Source of the DNA: Treponema sp.
Lineage (GTDB): Bacteria > Spirochaetota > Spirochaetia > Treponematales > Breznakiellaceae
Direction of reading: 5' to 3'
Length of the DNA: 13,203 bases
Assembly (NCBI GenBank): GCA_009786675.1
Contig: WQRP01000021.1
Location: forward strand, 1,743 to 14,945
In this document: positions 7,242 through 13,203 of the stretch, piece after piece
Numbering within the stretch: position 1 is the first letter of the stretch
Layout: every line of letters begins with the position of its first letter
Position numbers and translations under genes: made by a program
Notes under the pieces: generated by a model
What the model saw: the letters and a program-made list of their open reading frames with translations, nothing else
Told to the model about the DNA's origin: nothing
Databases searched by the model: none

Positions 7242-8768
7242 ATGAACCTTACGCAAAAATTGTCGTCAAAGAACGTGCTGGTGTTTAACCTGGTGCTGGT
7301 GGGCATCATTTTCGGCTTTTCCCTGGCTTTCGTGTCGTTCTCGTGCGCCGCGCCAAACGCGCGCGCCGTCGTAAGGGCCCAGGAACCCCCCCAGATTGTC
7401 ATTCCGGAAAACGCCTTCGCCGCGGCCTATGGCCTGCAACTTACCTTTAACGCGATAGCGGACAAGGTTCTTCCCTCGGTGGTGGAGCTGCAGACCTTCT
7501 CGGTGGCCAGGCAGAACGTGCCCAACTTCCAGGGTATTCCCTGGGACTTCTTTTTCGGCCCCCGCGAACGAACCCCGGAAGGCGGCGGAGGGGGTCAGCG
7601 GCGCGAGTTCCGTTCGCAGGGGCTTGGCTCCGGGATTCTCGTCCGCCATTACGACGGGGTGTACTACGTGCTGACCAACGACCATGTTGTCGACAATACC
7701 ACGGAAATCCGCATCGCCACGATGAACGGCAGCGAGTACGCGGCCGAGATCGTGGGGAGGGATCCCCGCAGGGACCTGGCCATGGTTTCCTTCAGGTCCA
7801 GGAACGTGTACCCCCTGGCCGCGCTGGGCGATTCCGATTCCGTGCGGGTCGGGGACTGGGCGATCGCGATGGGCAATCCCCTGGGCCAGCAGTTCTCCTT
7901 TTCGGTGACCATGGGAATAGTCAGCGCGGTGGGGCGCACCGGCGGGCCGGGCGGCAACATCAACGACTTTATCCAGACCGACGCGCCCATCAACCAGGGC
8001 AACTCCGGCGGGGCGCTGGTGAACATCCGGGGCGAGGTTATCGGCATCAACACCTGGATTGCCAGCACCACCGGCGGCGGCAACGTGGGCCTGGGTTTCG
8101 CCATCCCGATCAACAACGCCAAGCGCACGATAGACGAGTTCATCGCCTCCGGCACGGTTACCTCCGGCTGGCTCGGCGTGTCGCTGATGGAGCCGGGCAG
8201 GGAGATCGCCGAGGCCCTGGGCGTTCAGTCCAGGCACGGGGCGCTGGCCTCGCAGGTTTTCCTGGGTTCCCCGGCGGACAAGGGCGGCATTCGCCCCGGG
8301 GACTTTATCACCCATGTCAATGGCAGGGAAGTCCGGGGCGTCAACCAGCTTACCATGATGGTGGGCGATCTTAGGCCGGGCGACAACGCGACCTTTGCCG
8401 TGGTTCGGGACGGCGGGACGGTGGAGATTCGGGTAGTAATCGAGGAACGCACCGACGCGGTCGCGTCGGACAACAGGAACCTATGGCCGGGCATCACGCT
8501 GGTTCCTCTTACCGACAATGCCAGGCGGCAGCTTGGGCTGGACGGCGACGCAAGGGGACTGCACGTCGCGCAGGTTATCCAGGGAAGCCCGGCGGACATT
8601 ATAGGCCTGCGTAACGGGGATATCATAACGTCCGTGAACGGGGAGGCGGTGAACGATTTGGCATCCTACTTTAGGGTTCTGCGCGAAAGAACCGCCACCG
8701 AGCTTCGGTTCGGCTTTACCCGGGCCGGAACCCAGCTTGAGTCGCTGACCTTTAGGCGGCAGAGCTAA
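7242..8768 (+). CDS. HtrA/DegQ-type periplasmic serine protease with two PDZ domains
   Basis: This is a 508-residue envelope quality-control protease. Residues ~12-35 form a hydrophobic signal peptide or signal anchor ending at C35. The trypsin-like domain (~68-300) has the full triad: H148 (TNDHVV), D178 (RRDLAM) and S254 (QGNSGGAL). Two PDZ domains follow at ~305-400 and ~415-495. A flexible glycine-rich stretch (113-119) lies in the loop before the active-site histidine, a place where DegP-type proteases carry a regulatory loop. The membrane attachment mode is unsure: C35 follows VSFS, a poor lipobox, although spirochaetal lipoboxes are permissive. ATG 7242 is supported by the purine-rich ribosome site at 7225-7233. 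The nitroreductase gene starts 7 bp after the stop. Confidence 0.96.
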   Translation: MNLTQKLSSKNVLVFNLVLVGIIFGFSLAFVSFSCAAPNARAVVRAQEPPQIVIPENAFAAAYGLQLTFNAIADKVLPSVVELQTFSVARQNVPNFQGIPWDFFFGPRERTPEGGGGGQRREFRSQGLGSGILVRHYDGVYYVLTNDHVVDNTTEIRIATMNGSEYAAEIVGRDPRRDLAMVSFRSRNVYPLAALGDSDSVRVGDWAIAMGNPLGQQFSFSVTMGIVSAVGRTGGPGGNINDFIQTDAPINQGNSGGALVNIRGEVIGINTWIASTTGGGNVGLGFAIPINNAKRTIDEFIASGTVTSGWLGVSLMEPGREIAEALGVQSRHGALASQVFLGSPADKGGIRPGDFITHVNGREVRGVNQLTMMVGDLRPGDNATFAVVRDGGTVEIRVVIEERTDAVASDNRNLWPGITLVPLTDNARRQLGLDGDARGLHVAQVIQGSPADIIGLRNGDIITSVNGEAVNDLASYFRVLRERTATELRFGFTRAGTQLESLTFRRQS

Positions 8769-8775
8769 TACCGCC

Positions 8776-9303
8776 TTGTTGGATGCCATAAAGAACAGGA
8801 CAAGCTACCGGGGCGAATACAAGAACACGGGGATCCCGAGAGGCGACTTGATAAAAATTATGGAGGCGGGTCTGGCCGCGCCGTCTGGTTGCAACAAGCA
8901 AACTACAAGCCTTGTCGCGGTGGACGATGCCGACCTGCTGCGCGAACTGCGCGAGGTGATCAAGCCAAGGGTCGCTGAAACCGCCCCCGCGATGATATGC
9001 GTGCTGACCCAGAAAATTATCGCGTACAGGGATAAGTGCTTCAGCGTACAGGATTACTCGGCGGCCATCCAGAACATGTTATTGGCCGCCGTTGAGCTTG
9101 GATACCAAAGCTGCTGGTACGAGGGACATATTACCGATATCGACGCGATAGGCAGGAAAATGGCCGACATTCTAGGCGTTCCCGACGACTATCAGCTTGT
9201 CTGTTTTCTCCCGATAGGAATAGCCTCCCAACCGACCACCACCGTCGACAAAAAACCGTTTGAAGAACGGGCGTGGTTTAACGGCTATGGTCGTGTCAAG
9301 TGA
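8776..9303 (+). CDS. nitroreductase-family flavoprotein
   Basis: This is a 175-residue FMN-dependent reductase of the small nitroreductase type. The family signature is visible: the N-terminal AIKNRTSYR (the usual RRSxR-like phosphate-binding stretch), LAAPSGCNKQ (33-42), the central helix 93-117 (DYSAAIQNML to CWYEG) and FLPIGIASQP (144-153). The substrate cannot be predicted. An in-frame TGA at 8746-8748 limits the start to TTG 8776 or TTG 8779; there is no ATG in this frame near the N terminus and no well-spaced Shine-Dalgarno. Translation is probably coupled to the protease gene ending at 8768. The nearby ATG at 8783 is out of frame. Confidence 0.85.
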   Translation: MLDAIKNRTSYRGEYKNTGIPRGDLIKIMEAGLAAPSGCNKQTTSLVAVDDADLLRELREVIKPRVAETAPAMICVLTQKIIAYRDKCFSVQDYSAAIQNMLLAAVELGYQSCWYEGHITDIDAIGRKMADILGVPDDYQLVCFLPIGIASQPTTTVDKKPFEERAWFNGYGRVK

Positions 9304-9383
9304 AAAAAATTCCTGTAGATGGTAAAACATGGAGCATGAGCGATTGCTTGACAAAACGAACCAGCCGCGGATCCCCGGTATCC

Positions 9384-9412
9384 TTGCGCTTTAGGGCCGA
9401 CTCCTTTATGAT
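9384..9412 (+). promoter_or_regulatory. promoter with very short leader for the methyltransferase/MTHFR gene
   Basis: TTGCGC (9384-9389), a 17-nt spacer and TATGAT (9407-9412) precede ATG 9422 by nine bases, so the transcript would begin 0-3 nt before the start codon. An in-frame TAG at 9392-9394 and the absence of any other start codon after it fix the ATG. There is no Shine-Dalgarno. Confidence 0.5.
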
Positions 9413-9421
9413 GACCAAACG

Positions 9422-11131
9422 ATGCTATTCTTTGACGGGGCTTTCGGCACCTATTACATTGCCCAGACCAACGACTACAACCCCTGCGAACGGGCCAACA
9501 TAACCAACCCGGACGCGGTGCTTTCCATCCACAAGGCCTATATCGCCGCCGGGGCGAACGCTATCAAAACCAACACCTTCGCCGCCAACCGCGGCCTTTT
9601 CGAGGACGAAGGGGAACTGCGGGACGTAATTGCCGCCGGCTTTCGGCTGGCGCGGGAGGCGGCGCACGGCACCGGCGCGACCGTGTACGCCGACATCGGC
9701 GGCATACACGGCGAGGGGGAACTGGCCGCGAAGTACCGGCAGGTGGCAGAGCTGTTCGTCGCCCAGGGAGCCCGCCACTTTCTGTTCGAAACCCTGGCGG
9801 GCTTCGAGGAGCTTGCGCCCGTTTTGGCCAGCATAAAGGAAAAAGTCCCGGACGCCGTGATTCTCGCGTCCTTTGCCGCCTCGGCGGACGGCGTTACGGC
9901 CAAGGGCCACCGGTACAAAACCCTGATCGCGGAGGCCGTCCGCAACCCGCACACCGACGGCGTGGGACTGAACTGCGTCTGCGGCCCCGCCCATATCCTG
10001 TCCCTGGTAAGGCGGCTGGGATCCCCGGGGAAACCCCTGCTGGTCATGCCAAACGCGGGCTACCCCGCCTACGTGAACGGCCGGATGCTGTACCAGGACA
10101 ACACCGCCTATTTCGCGGAAAAATGTGCGGAACTGAAGGCGGCGGGCGCGGCGATGCTGGGCGGTTGCTGCGGCACGACCCCCGGCCACATCGCCGCCGC
10201 CGTGCGGGCGCTGCGGGATCCCGGGGCGCCGGAAAAGCCGTCCCGTCCCGCCGTCGTTTCCGTCGCCGCCCGTCCCGTTTCGGGGCGGTTGCCGCGAAAA
10301 CCGATTGCCGTGGGGCTGGATCCGCCGGCGAAGGCCGACGTCGCCTATCTGCTGGACGCGGCGCGCCAACTAAAGGAGGCCGGGGTCGACACGGTTACCC
10401 TGTCCGATTCGCCTTTGGCCAAAACCCGCGCCGACAGCTTTCTGACCGCCGCCCTGATTCGGCGGGAAACCGGCATGGACGTGCTGCCCCACCTGGCCTG
10501 CCGGGATCGAAACTACATCGCCATCAAGGGCGCGCTGCTGGGCGCGAGCTTTTACGGCATCCGCAGCGTGCTGGCGATCACCGGCGATCCGGTGACCCAC
10601 TCGGAATCTTTCCGCAACAACCCGGGGGTTTTCAATTTTAACTCGCGGGAGCTGGTTCAGTACATCCAGGGGCTAAACCGGGACGTGCTGGCCGACCATC
10701 CCTTTTCCGTGGGCGGCGCGCTGAACGTCAACGCGACGAATTTTGACGCGGAGCTTGGGCGGTGCCTGGAAAAAATCAAAAGCGGCGCGGGTTTTCTGTA
10801 CAGCCAGCCCCTGTTCTCGGCCAAGTCCGTTTCCAATTTCAGGCAGGCGCGGGCACGCCTGGACTGCCCCCTGTATGCCGGGATTCTCCCCCTGGTCAGC
10901 TACAAAAACGCCGTGTTCCTGAACAACGAGGTGATGGGCATCCACGTTCCCGAGGACTTTACGGAAAGCCTTCGTGACAAAACCCCGGAGGAGGCGCAGG
11001 CGATTTCCATCGAATTCTGCCACGGCCTAATCGACCAGGTGTACGGCGACGCCGACGGCTTTTACCTAATCGCCCCCCTCCGCAAAGTCGGGCTGATACA
11101 CCGCCTAATCGAGACGTGTTTCCAGGATTGA
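9422..11131 (+). CDS. bifunctional homocysteine S-methyltransferase / methylenetetrahydrofolate reductase
   Basis: This is a 569-residue fusion of the YitJ type. Residues 1-265 form the homocysteine-methyltransferase barrel, with FDGAFGT (4-10), TNTF (50-53) and the zinc ligands C185 (GLNCVCG) and C249/C250 (GGCCGTTPGH). After a proline-rich linker (~268-292) comes a MetF-like FAD barrel (~293-569) with HLACRDRN (357-364), ITGDP (386-390; D389 matches the FAD-contacting Asp), SQPLF (461-465) and AGILPLVS (486-493). It should make 5-methyl-tetrahydrofolate and transfer methyl to homocysteine. One oddity: where MetF has its catalytic Glu (E28 in E. coli, in an E-x-x-P-P context), the sequence is V-G298-L-D-P-P. 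The protein begins right at the first barrel strand. It is a single-gene unit with its own promoter. Confidence 0.93.
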   Translation: MLFFDGAFGTYYIAQTNDYNPCERANITNPDAVLSIHKAYIAAGANAIKTNTFAANRGLFEDEGELRDVIAAGFRLAREAAHGTGATVYADIGGIHGEGELAAKYRQVAELFVAQGARHFLFETLAGFEELAPVLASIKEKVPDAVILASFAASADGVTAKGHRYKTLIAEAVRNPHTDGVGLNCVCGPAHILSLVRRLGSPGKPLLVMPNAGYPAYVNGRMLYQDNTAYFAEKCAELKAAGAAMLGGCCGTTPGHIAAAVRALRDPGAPEKPSRPAVVSVAARPVSGRLPRKPIAVGLDPPAKADVAYLLDAARQLKEAGVDTVTLSDSPLAKTRADSFLTAALIRRETGMDVLPHLACRDRNYIAIKGALLGASFYGIRSVLAITGDPVTHSESFRNNPGVFNFNSRELVQYIQGLNRDVLADHPFSVGGALNVNATNFDAELGRCLEKIKSGAGFLYSQPLFSAKSVSNFRQARARLDCPLYAGILPLVSYKNAVFLNNEVMGIHVPEDFTESLRDKTPEEAQAISIEFCHGLIDQVYGDADGFYLIAPLRKVGLIHRLIETCFQD

Positions 11132-11161
11132 CCCATGCGTATCCATGCATCATGCCACATC

Positions 11162-11194
11162 GTTTCACCTGTTTCACTTGGCGAGAGTGAAACA
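11162..11194 (+). promoter_or_regulatory. operator-like repeats over the AlbA_2 regulator promoter
   Basis: TGTTTCACT (11170-11178) and AGTGAAACA (11186-11194) form a perfect 9-bp inverted repeat with a 7-bp spacer. A third copy, GTTTCAC (11162-11168), stands in direct orientation nine bases upstream. The right edge of the left arm is the first base of the -35 box and the right arm lies in the spacer, so a bound protein would block RNA polymerase. The symmetry suggests a dimeric regulator, plausibly the product of the gene it precedes. Confidence 0.6.
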
Positions 11195-11206
11195 ATGTGA
11201 TATGAT
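11178..11206 (+). promoter_or_regulatory. extended -10 promoter, leaderless, of the AlbA_2 regulator
   Basis: TTGGCG (11178-11183), a 17-nt spacer and TATGAT (11201-11206) preceded by TGA (extended -10 TGn) lie six bases before ATG 11213. Normal initiation about 7 nt after the -10 places +1 on the start codon itself. An in-frame TGA at 11198-11200 excludes an earlier start. Confidence 0.55.
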
Positions 11207-11212
11207 AGTGTA

Positions 11213-12511
11213 ATGAAGGTGAAATCAACGCACGAAGACGGAAATACGGAATTTAAGCGGGAATACACCCCGGACATAAAGAAAGAGGTCATAGCCTTTG
11301 CCAACACTGGCGGCGGTAAGATTCACATCGGACGCGACGACGACGGGAGCGCCTACCCGCTGGCAAATGTGGATATGATGTTGACGCAGGTTACCAACAG
11401 CATACGGGACGGTATCCAGCCGGACGTGACGATTTTCGTCGGTTACGAAACAACCGAAAACGACATTACGCTTACCGTTAGGGAGGGAACCAACAAGCCG
11501 TACTATCTGGCCGAAAAGGGCATAAAGCCTTCTGGCGTTTACGTGCGCCAAGGCGCGTCCAGCGTTCCAGCCAGTTTCGAGCAAATCCGCCAGATGATTA
11601 AGCTGACCGACGGGGACAGGTTCGAGGCCGCCCGTTCCCTCGCGCAGGATCTGACCTTTCTGGAAGCCTCCGGGGAATTCGAACGCCGCGGCGTGGCGTT
11701 TGGCGAGGGCGAGATGCGAACCCTGGGAATCACTGGCGCGGACGGTCTGTATACAAACCTGGGGCTCTTGCTGTCCGACCAGTGCGCCCACACAATAAAA
11801 TTCGCCGTGTTTAACGGCACGACGAAGGGCGAGTTCAGGACGCGCAGAGAAATGGATGGCTCGCTTATGCGGCAGATGCGGACGGCCTTTGATTTCCTAA
11901 GCCTGTCGAACAACCTTGCCGCCACCGTTTCCGGGCTTGACCGCATCGAGCAATACGACTACCCGGAGATTGCCGTGCGCGAGGCCATGCTCAACGCGAT
12001 CGTCCACCGGGACTATGGCTTTTCAGGCAGTATCATTGTCAACCTGTACGACGACCGCATCGAGTTCGTGTCGCTGGGCGGCCTAATGCCCGGACTGCGA
12101 ACCGAGGATCTGTTCATTGGCATCTCCCAGCCGCGCAACGAGAAGCTGGCCAACGTCTTTTACCGCCTGAAGCACATCGAGGCGTATGGTACTGGACTGC
12201 GGCTAATCATGCAGTGTTACGAAAACTTCGAGGTAAAGCCCGAGATAACCGCCACCCACGGGGCGTTCATGCTGACCCTGCCGAACATGAACTACGCCCA
12301 GCCGCTCCGCGCGGTTCGCCGGCACAAGCCACAGCACCAGGTCGTGCTGGGGTACCTGCGTAACAATGGTATTGTCACAAACGAGATTGTGCAGGAATTA
12401 CTTTCGGTAAGGCAAACCCGGGCTTACACGGTTATACGGGAAATGGTTGGCGAGGGCATGATTGTCAAGCACGGCACGGGCAAAGATGACAACGAGTATG
12501 TTTTGGCATAA
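11213..12511 (+). CDS. AlbA_2 (Schlafen-type) domain transcriptional regulator with ATPase-like domain
   Basis: This 432-residue protein has the architecture of the COG2865-type regulators. Residues ~8-125 form an AlbA_2 domain (NTEFKREY, then VIAFANTGGGKIHIG). Residues ~245-358 form a GHKL-ATPase-like region (AMLNAIVHRDYG with N261, IIVNLYDDRIEF, SLGGL, YGTGLRLI). A C-terminal winged helix follows at ~372-432 (RQTRAYTVIREMVGEGMIVKHG). It probably binds DNA and may respond to a nucleotide or small ligand. Its promoter is covered by a symmetric operator, which suggests negative autoregulation. Relatives occur near mobile or defence genes, but no such partner is visible here. It has no Shine-Dalgarno. 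Codon composition is slightly less GC-rich than the metabolic genes, which is compatible with acquisition by transfer. What else it controls is unknown. Confidence 0.85.
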   Translation: MKVKSTHEDGNTEFKREYTPDIKKEVIAFANTGGGKIHIGRDDDGSAYPLANVDMMLTQVTNSIRDGIQPDVTIFVGYETTENDITLTVREGTNKPYYLAEKGIKPSGVYVRQGASSVPASFEQIRQMIKLTDGDRFEAARSLAQDLTFLEASGEFERRGVAFGEGEMRTLGITGADGLYTNLGLLLSDQCAHTIKFAVFNGTTKGEFRTRREMDGSLMRQMRTAFDFLSLSNNLAATVSGLDRIEQYDYPEIAVREAMLNAIVHRDYGFSGSIIVNLYDDRIEFVSLGGLMPGLRTEDLFIGISQPRNEKLANVFYRLKHIEAYGTGLRLIMQCYENFEVKPEITATHGAFMLTLPNMNYAQPLRAVRRHKPQHQVVLGYLRNNGIVTNEIVQELLSVRQTRAYTVIREMVGEGMIVKHGTGKDDNEYVLA

Positions 12512-12633
12512 TCGTGTCCCAAGCGGATTTGGGGATTATCATGCGAACGACGCAAAGCGCAGCTAACACACGACTGATAAAGTGCATCATAATCATGCCA
12601 ACAAAAAGATTCATCGCGGTTTGCGCGGTAGTA

Positions 12634-12689
12634 TCGGGGCTTCCCCGAGCGGCTCGCAAGACCCGGGGAGTTGGCTTCCCCAGGTCTTG
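12634..12689. other. hairpin cluster between convergent genes
   Basis: There are three adjacent inverted repeats. The first is TCGGGG/CCCCGA with a 3-nt loop (12634-12648). The second is the perfect palindrome CGAGC-G-GCTCG (12646-12656), overlapping the first. The third is a 33-nt stem (12657-12689) pairing CAAGACC with GGTCTTG and GGGGA with TCCCC around a 7-nt loop with one C/A mismatch. GGCTTCCCC is repeated directly in the first and third hairpins (12638-12646, 12673-12681). It may end transcripts from both sides, but there is no real U-tract on either strand. The rest of 12512-12695 shows nothing else I can support. Confidence 0.6.
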
Positions 12690-12695
12690 TTCGTG

Positions 12696-13202
12696 TTACC
12701 GAAGTTCGCCGTTTACCACATGTATGGTGTAGTTTGTGGTGTCTAGAGTGCCCAGGGGGGTGAATTCGCCGGCATTGTTGAAGGTGCCGTGTTCGGCATC
12801 CAATGTGCTGTTGTTTAGCAGCGCGGCGCCGTTGCCCCCCGCTGTTGTGTTTCCGCGTCCGCCTTCCGCGCCAGTGCCATATATAACACCGTTGCTCATC
12901 CTGAAGGGGGGGACATTGAGCCAAGTCCAACCACTAGAAGCATCAAGGTGCACACCACCACCGCTATCGTTACCAGTGGCTTCGTTGCCAAAGATCTCGC
13001 CACCCGTCATTATAAAAATACCGCTAGAACTGATATTAACACCGCCGCCGCTGTTGTCACCAGCTGCTTCGTTGTCAAAAATTTCGCCACCTGACAGGGT
13101 AAAATCGCCTCTGGAATTAACTCCACCACCACCGTCATTGCCAATGGCTCTATTCCCAAATATTTTTCCATCTGACATAGTAGCGTGACTCCATCTAATC
13201 TT
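12696..13202 (-). CDS. tandem-repeat (POMP/autotransporter-like) surface protein, C-terminal part
   Basis: The frame is open to the window edge and ATG 13178 lies inside a repeat unit, so the true start is outside. The visible 168 residues contain degenerate 27-37-residue repeats built on M/L-S/T-x-G-x-I-F/Y-G/D-N. They begin near 13178 (SDGKIFGN), 13097 (SGGEIFDN), 13010 (TGGEIFGN) and 12899 (SNGVIYGT), and each of the first three ends in a GGGV run. Such repeats fold as right-handed beta-helices in polymorphic outer-membrane or adhesin-like proteins, and I associate this flavour with treponemes. The C terminus (DTTNYTIHVVNGELR) has no membrane anchor or obvious beta-barrel. The gene converges on the AlbA_2 regulator. 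The exact family is an inference from the repeats. Confidence 0.7.
   Translation of the reverse strand, partial: KIRWSHATMSDGKIFGNRAIGNDGGGGVNSRGDFTLSGGEIFDNEAAGDNSGGGVNISSSGIFIMTGGEIFGNEATGNDSGGGVHLDASSGWTWLNVPPFRMSNGVIYGTGAEGGRGNTTAGGNGAALLNNSTLDAEHGTFNNAGEFTPLGTLDTTNYTIHVVNGELR
12900..13178 (-). repeat. tandem coding repeats, ~81-111 bp units
   Basis: Reading on the minus strand, units run 13178-13098 (81 bp), 13097-13011 (87 bp) and 13010-12900 (111 bp, degenerate end). The 13097 and 13010 units share the IFxNEAxGxxSGGGV core almost exactly. All lengths are multiples of three, so recombination between units would keep the frame. Confidence 0.7.
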
Positions 13203-13203
13203 C

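Noticed and set aside
7335..7350. Lipobox making the HtrA-like protease a lipoprotein
   Set aside because: C35 is preceded by S-F-S with Ser at -3, a poor match; it is mentioned as a possibility but not called.
9348..9353. Perfect TTGACA in the gap before the methyltransferase gene
   Set aside because: No acceptable -10 lies 16-18 nt downstream; the TTGCGC/TATGAT pair nearer the gene is better.
12657..12689. Rho-independent terminator for the AlbA_2 regulator
   Set aside because: The stem is strong, but neither side is followed by a U-tract (TTCGTGTT on the plus side), so it is kept only as a hairpin feature.
12514..12732. 72-codon plus-strand open frame (GTG start) after the AlbA_2 regulator
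   Set aside because: It has no ribosome site, runs through the hairpin cluster and into the antisense of the repeat protein, and its composition shows no protein-like pattern.
12424..12930. 168-codon minus-strand open frame across the intergenic gap
   Set aside because: It overlaps both the regulator and the repeat-protein gene in another frame and shows no recognisable domain.
1..13203. tRNA/rRNA genes, CRISPR arrays, insertion sequences
   Set aside because: Looked for by eye on both strands; no T-loop signatures, regular spacer-repeat pattern or transposase-like frame was found.

Overview
The window is a GC-rich bacterial chromosome segment carrying mostly housekeeping genes, with accessory DNA at both edges. 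The best guess is a spirochaete, most likely a GC-rich, termite-gut type Treponema. The evidence is indirect: a treponeme-style tandem-repeat surface protein (GGEIFGN / SGGGV units) at the right edge, the bifunctional homocysteine methyltransferase/MTHFR, and the general look of the dapB-aspartokinase and dnaJ-map pairs. The assignment is an inference and was not tested by any search.

Layout: (1) 2-259 (+) is the C-terminal end of an unrecognised, relatively AT-rich gene entering from the left. (2) 282-686 (-) is a stand-alone response-regulator receiver. It is divergent from a three-gene plus-strand run: 838-1569 exported protein of unknown function, 1613-2683 endonuclease-IV-fold protein with all nine metal ligands, and 2729-3319 zinc-ribbon NUDIX hydrolase. 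(3) 3277-5441 (-) is aspartokinase followed by dapB, joined by an ATGA overlap; these are lysine/diaminopimelate pathway steps. The dapB 3' end overlaps the NUDIX 3' end by 43 bp on opposite strands. (4) 5556-9303 (+) is a J-domain protein, methionine aminopeptidase (ATGA overlap), an HtrA/DegQ protease with its own promoter, and a small nitroreductase; this is a protein-maturation and quality-control run. (5) 9422-11131 (+) is a fused homocysteine S-methyltransferase / methylenetetrahydrofolate reductase for one-carbon and methionine metabolism. (6) 11213-12511 (+) is an AlbA_2 + ATPase-like + winged-helix regulator whose promoter is overlaid by a 9-bp inverted repeat plus an extra half site, suggesting autoregulation. 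(7) 12512-12695 is non-coding and ends in a dense hairpin cluster. (8) 12696-13202 (-) is the C-terminal part of a repeat-containing surface protein running off the right edge.

The most interesting non-gene signal concerns the first genes of several transcription units (aspartokinase, dnaJ, metH/metF fusion, AlbA_2 regulator, possibly 838). They lack a Shine-Dalgarno sequence and instead have a -35/17-nt/-10 promoter whose -10 ends only 6-12 nt before the start codon. Several other genes (dapB, degQ, endoIV-like, the receiver) have clear Shine-Dalgarno sequences. This suggests frequent leaderless or very short-leader transcripts. It was also used to prefer the aspartokinase start at 5441.

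No tRNA, rRNA, CRISPR array, transposase or integrase was seen. No gene-free stretch exceeds 300 bp; the longest is the 184 bp at 12512-12695.
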